From assembly GCA_002293525.1 (NCBI GenBank), contig DBDJ01000072.1, positions 105,143 to 169,142 of the forward strand: 64,000 bases of DNA. The letters are read 5' to 3'. Of the stretch, positions 61,283 through 64,000 are shown piece by piece. The stretch's first letter is position 1. Each line of letters starts with the position of its first letter. Under the pieces are notes generated by a model, which worked only from the letters and a program-made list of their open reading frames with translations, searched no databases and had not been told where the DNA came from. This DNA comes from Lachnospiraceae bacterium UBA935. GTDB lineage: Bacteria > Bacillota > Clostridia > Lachnospirales > Lachnospiraceae. The position numbers were made by a program, and so were the translations under genes.

Positions 61283-61311
61283 GTAGTTCAGTCAAAAATA
61301 CTGTAGATTAG
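61283..61311 (+). promoter_or_regulatory. candidate LytTR-type direct repeat
   Basis: GTAGTTCAG (61283-61291) and GTAGATTAG (61303-61311) form a 20-bp-period direct repeat upstream of the AgrD-like gene. LytTR regulators bind 9-bp direct repeats about two helical turns apart. The motif match is partial, and its distance from the -10 is large. Confidence 0.25.
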
Positions 61312-61394
61312 ACAAGATGGGTTGAAAAATATAAGCAAAATGAATAAAATAAATTATATGTTTTTTGATAAATAATATTTTTTAGGATCAGGTA

Positions 61395-61423
61395 TTTTTT
61401 TAAATGAAACCATTTGTTATAAT
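61395..61423 (+). promoter_or_regulatory. promoter with consensus -10 and weak -35 (agr-like locus)
   Basis: TATAAT (61418-61423), 17 bases after a poor TTTTTT -35, 28 bases before the ATG of the AgrD-like gene. Weak -35 with a good -10 is typical of activator-dependent promoters. Confidence 0.6.
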
Positions 61424-61450
61424 GATTATTATTAATAAAAAGGGGGAAAT

Positions 61451-61624
61451 ATGAAAAAAATATCATTGCTATTAGTTAAGTGTGCAGCAGATTTGTCTTT
61501 GACTGTTACTAGGATTAACGTGAATTCTATATGTTATGCTAAATCATTCCAACCGAAATTACCTCAAAAGGCAGACAAATTGAAGAACCTAGCCAAATGC
61601 AATATCGTTTTGCATAAACCATAA
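61451..61624 (+). CDS. AgrD-like cyclic lactone autoinducer peptide precursor
   Basis: A 57-residue peptide. The N-terminal part is amphipathic (MKKISLLLVKCAADLSLTVT). The central segment NSICYAKSFQPKLP has the AgrD pattern: a cysteine, a short hydrophobic run, then Q/E-P-K-x-P as the cleavage region. A charged tail follows (QKADKLKN), with an unusual extra end containing another Cys. The autoinducer would be a thiolactone made from the CYAKSF region. AGGGGG precedes the ATG. A LytTR response regulator and an AgrC-like sensor follow directly. No AgrB-type processing protease gene is in the window. Confidence 0.72.
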   Translation: MKKISLLLVKCAADLSLTVTRINVNSICYAKSFQPKLPQKADKLKNLAKCNIVLHKP

Positions 61625-61696
61625 AATCCAAATAAATAACAACTAAATATGCATTGCATGGAATCAAAGAATTTATAACTAAGGAAATTGAAAGCA

Positions 61697-62428
61697 ATGA
61701 ATATTGCGATTTGTGACGATAATTCTGGACTTTGCGCTCAACTGGAAGCTTACATAATAAACTATGCGAAGTTACATTTGATCGATATCAATGTAGATGT
61801 TTATTTATCTGGCGAAGAATTGCATGACCATATTATCAATAATAAACTTGAAAATGTATATTCTCTAATTTTCTTAGATATTGAAATGCTGAGAATGAGT
61901 GGAATCGAAGTAAGCAATTTTATCCGAAACGAACTCCATAATGAAATCTTGCAGATTATTTACATCTCCTCTCATGATAAATATGCGATGCAATTATTCA
62001 AATACCATCCCTTTGATTTTATTATGAAACCAATCTCTGAAGATTCCGCTTTCCATGTTCTTGATAAATGCTTGGGTTATATTAAGAATAACCCTCTTGC
62101 TTTTCATTTCAATTTTAATAAAATCAATCATATGATCTCACTCCATAACATTATCTATTTTGAGTCGGCTTATGATAAAAAGATTCGTTTGGTTCATACA
62201 GATGGAGAATATCTGTTTTATGACACTATCGAAAAAATCATGACAACTCTGCGAAATGAGTTTTTTTATAAGATTCATAGAGGATGTGTAATCAATTGTA
62301 AGCATATCCAACGTATCGATGGCAACGTCGCAATCATGTGCAATGATCATCAGATACCAATCCCTTTAAGAAAACAAAAAGCCTTGATTACTTATATCAA
62401 AAAAATAGGAGGGGCGCGGTATGAATAA
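61697..62428 (+). CDS. AgrA-like LytTR response regulator
   Basis: A 243-residue regulator. The receiver domain is canonical: acidic pair D7/D8 (ICDDN), phospho-acceptor D61 (LIFLDIEM) and conserved K111 (IMKPIS). The LytTR domain (about 135-240) has IIYFESAYDKKIRLVHTDGE and FYKIHRGCVINCKHIQRID. AAGGA is upstream of ATG 61697; a TTG at 61688 is too close to it. Its stop overlaps the sensor gene start by 8 bases, so both are co-translated. It is the likely transcriptional output of the Agr-like circuit. Confidence 0.88.
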   Translation: MNIAICDDNSGLCAQLEAYIINYAKLHLIDINVDVYLSGEELHDHIINNKLENVYSLIFLDIEMLRMSGIEVSNFIRNELHNEILQIIYISSHDKYAMQLFKYHPFDFIMKPISEDSAFHVLDKCLGYIKNNPLAFHFNFNKINHMISLHNIIYFESAYDKKIRLVHTDGEYLFYDTIEKIMTTLRNEFFYKIHRGCVINCKHIQRIDGNVAIMCNDHQIPIPLRKQKALITYIKKIGGARYE

Positions 62429-63716
62429 CAGCATCTTGGATTGTGTCGTATTTGTAATAGCAGAGATTTTCAGCATATATACATTATTCCGAACTACCAG
62501 GATACTTTTAGGAAAAAAAACTGTTTACGGCAGGAAAATTGAAATCTTTAGTTACTCTCTTTGGTTTTTTGTTAATTTATTATTATATTTTTCCCTAAGA
62601 ATAACCATTGTTTTATTGATAACAAATGTAATTATGCACTTTATTATAGCTGCCAATTATTGCACTACTTTAATGAAAAAGATTGTTACTGTATTTTTTA
62701 TTACTATGCTCTATTTCTGTGTGGACATGACCGTCTCCATTTTGGTATCATTTCCTTTTTTATCGCCATTTGCCGTAAGCCCTTACTTTCCTCTGATCGG
62801 GACCCTGATTATCAGGGTCTTAAACTATCTGTCGATGTTATTGCTGGAAAGATTATCTCGTAACATAAATAAATTCAAAACCGCCAAAAAAAATTGGGTA
62901 CTGCTGATTCTGATACCTGTTTCCACAATTTACTTATTTACTATGGCTTCCAATATTCTGATTCCTGCCTCGCAGAGATTATTGGTCACTTTACTCATAT
63001 TTGTCGTCAATCTGATCATGATTTATTTATTTGATATTTTGTCCATGCAAGCCGATGAAAGAGCCAGGAAGATATTAATGGACCAAGAATTGATCGGCTT
63101 TCAAAAGCAACTGGAAGTCATTCAGTTTAATCTTAACTATTGGCACCAGATGCAGAATGCTTTTGTAGATAAACTGACTCTGCTAAAGGAGTACTTAGGC
63201 GACGGAACCGATGCGCAGATCAAGGATTTTATCGGGCAGAACTTTGATGACTTTTTTATCAAGAATAACGTGAACAGCGGCGTGGCCAGTATCGACAGTA
63301 TTTTGAATTATCACATCCGGGAAGCCGCTTCCTGTCAGATTCAGATGCGGCACTCCATAGCCATCCCGCACGAACTGATCTTTGACAGTGTGGAAATAAC
63401 CGTTATTCTAAGCTGTCTGTACTCTTATGTAAAAGAACAGGTTCTCTGTCTTGATGAGGAGATGAGAACCATTGACCTAGAAATCAAATTCAAGTACAGC
63501 ATGTACCGCCTTATTTTTATGATTGTGATGCCCTTGCACACTTCCCGAAGAAACGATAAATTTTGCCCCCCGAATATCTTTACGGATATCATAAATAGAT
63601 ACAACGGGACTTTGCATGTGGATGACAAGCCACTTGACAGTGATGTTTTGGAACGAGGAATTGCCTTGACCTTGTTTCTGAAAAAGGAAAATTTCCCCAC
63701 CGTAATTGATGAATGA
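62421..63716 (+). CDS. AgrC-like membrane sensor lacking recognisable kinase motifs
   Basis: A 431-residue protein with about six N-terminal helices (residues 8-205) and a cytoplasmic half shaped like the GHKL sensors of Agr systems. H242 sits in YWHQMQNAF where RHDxxNH is expected, so the phospho-histidine region is partly kept. The ATP-binding N-box (about 328-340, ITVILSCLYSYVKEQ) lacks the Asn, and the glycine motif (about 382-390, CPPNIFTDI) is absent. INRYNGTLHVDD and ALTLFLKK still align with the domain end. It may not bind ATP. It follows the LytTR regulator with overlapping genes. Composition is AT-rich. Confidence 0.8.
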   Translation: MNNSILDCVVFVIAEIFSIYTLFRTTRILLGKKTVYGRKIEIFSYSLWFFVNLLLYFSLRITIVLLITNVIMHFIIAANYCTTLMKKIVTVFFITMLYFCVDMTVSILVSFPFLSPFAVSPYFPLIGTLIIRVLNYLSMLLLERLSRNINKFKTAKKNWVLLILIPVSTIYLFTMASNILIPASQRLLVTLLIFVVNLIMIYLFDILSMQADERARKILMDQELIGFQKQLEVIQFNLNYWHQMQNAFVDKLTLLKEYLGDGTDAQIKDFIGQNFDDFFIKNNVNSGVASIDSILNYHIREAASCQIQMRHSIAIPHELIFDSVEITVILSCLYSYVKEQVLCLDEEMRTIDLEIKFKYSMYRLIFMIVMPLHTSRRNDKFCPPNIFTDIINRYNGTLHVDDKPLDSDVLERGIALTLFLKKENFPTVIDE

Positions 63717-63751
63717 ATTGATGAGAAATGAACTTGAAGAGGGGACGGCTT

Positions 63752-63934
63752 ATGAGTGAATTGGGTACTAAAGAAAATCCATTTATGAAAGAAATCGAAG
63801 TCTGGCAGTATGCCGATACCAAAGAAGCAGGAACAAACCAGCTGAAATATATCTATGTAAGCAGACATATTCATATCAATGCGCACCTTAATATTGAACT
63901 GACAAGCAAGAAAATCATCGCGATATTTGTATAA
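63752..63934 (+). CDS. small hypothetical protein downstream of the sensor gene
   Basis: A 60-residue soluble protein (MSELGTKENPFMKEIEVWQY; end NIELTSKKIIAIFV). ATG 63752 has GGGGA at good spacing; the frame is open back to 63728. It is 35 bases after the sensor gene, so it belongs to the Agr-like unit. No signal peptide, Cys or AgrD pattern is present. No family is recognised. A hairpin follows. Confidence 0.6.
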   Translation: MSELGTKENPFMKEIEVWQYADTKEAGTNQLKYIYVSRHIHINAHLNIELTSKKIIAIFV

Positions 63935-63965
63935 TGCCCATCCTGTCGGCAGACAAGATGGGCAT
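63934..63965 (+). terminator. hairpin after the Agr-like unit
   Basis: ATGCCCATC (63934-63942) pairs with GATGGGCAT (63957-63965). The T-run is weak, so it is a moderate terminator call. Confidence 0.65.
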
Positions 63966-64000
63966 CTATCATATGCAATCCGGGCACAGGCCGCTGAATG

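Noticed and set aside
1..64000. rRNA, tRNA, insertion sequence or prophage genes
   Set aside because: None could be recognised on either strand; no transposase, integrase or tRNA-like cloverleaf was seen.

Overview
The window looks like a chromosomal segment from an anaerobic, fermentative, low-to-mid-GC Firmicute of the class Clostridia, most like a Lachnospiraceae-type genome. The basis is the SCIFF peptide with its radical SAM maturase (scfA/scfB), a fused SecDF, HemZ, a TIGR04086-type membrane protein, GTP-dependent PEP carboxykinase, pyruvate phosphate dikinase, acetate kinase, a Na+-pumping decarboxylase beta subunit and CIRCE-controlled groESL. This is inferred from gene content; no rRNA or tRNA gene is present to confirm it.

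Layout. 1-8.9 kb: tail of a collagen-like protein, secDF, scfB-scfA, a CorC/HlyC-type membrane protein, a small membrane protein, hemZ and a second collagen-like gene. 9.0-9.8 kb: AT-rich islet with a frameshifted gene and an orphan gene. 9.9-11.7 kb: two-gene operon of a CDF-like transporter and an HMA-SafE fusion. 11.8-15.5 kb: MBL hydrolase, relA and apt. 15.6-17.9 kb: groESL. 18-21.4 kb: sulfur amino-acid operon (cysK, a Cys/Met-metabolism lyase gene, patB-like) with its own promoter and a palindromic operator. 22-26.5 kb: oadB, a coiled-coil protein and an oadG-like microgene, divergent from pckA, which is followed by a microprotein that copies the OadB sodium-site signature. 26.6-35.4 kb: ackA, an MFS transporter, a chemoreceptor, a truncated ArsA-like remnant, an unusual LytTR regulator and a secreted chitinase. 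35.9-43.9 kb: ppdK, a large foldback repeat, a GDPD phosphodiesterase, an ABC-F protein and a PHP-HAD fusion. 44-51.1 kb: AT-rich operon of a small secreted protein, two lipoproteins and an ABC exporter. 51.8-61.2 kb: gltX, an HD-GYP protein, an MBOAT/SGNH acyl-transfer pair, a short UvrA paralogue and an AraC/GyrI regulator. 61.4-63.9 kb: AT-rich Agr-like locus (AgrD-like peptide, LytTR response regulator, AgrC-like sensor, small ORF) without an agrB.

How the genes fit together. pckA, ppdK, ackA and the OadB/OadG-like subunits form a PEP-pyruvate-oxaloacetate and sodium-energetics theme. scfA/scfB beside secDF is a conserved clostridial arrangement. The accessory material most likely to be new is the secreted-protein/ABC/lipoprotein cassette, the Agr-like locus with a sensor lacking recognisable kinase motifs, the OadB-signature microprotein, and several families of dispersed intergenic repeats and foldbacks.

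Limits: all family calls come from reading motifs by eye. No homology search, structure prediction or RNA folding was run.
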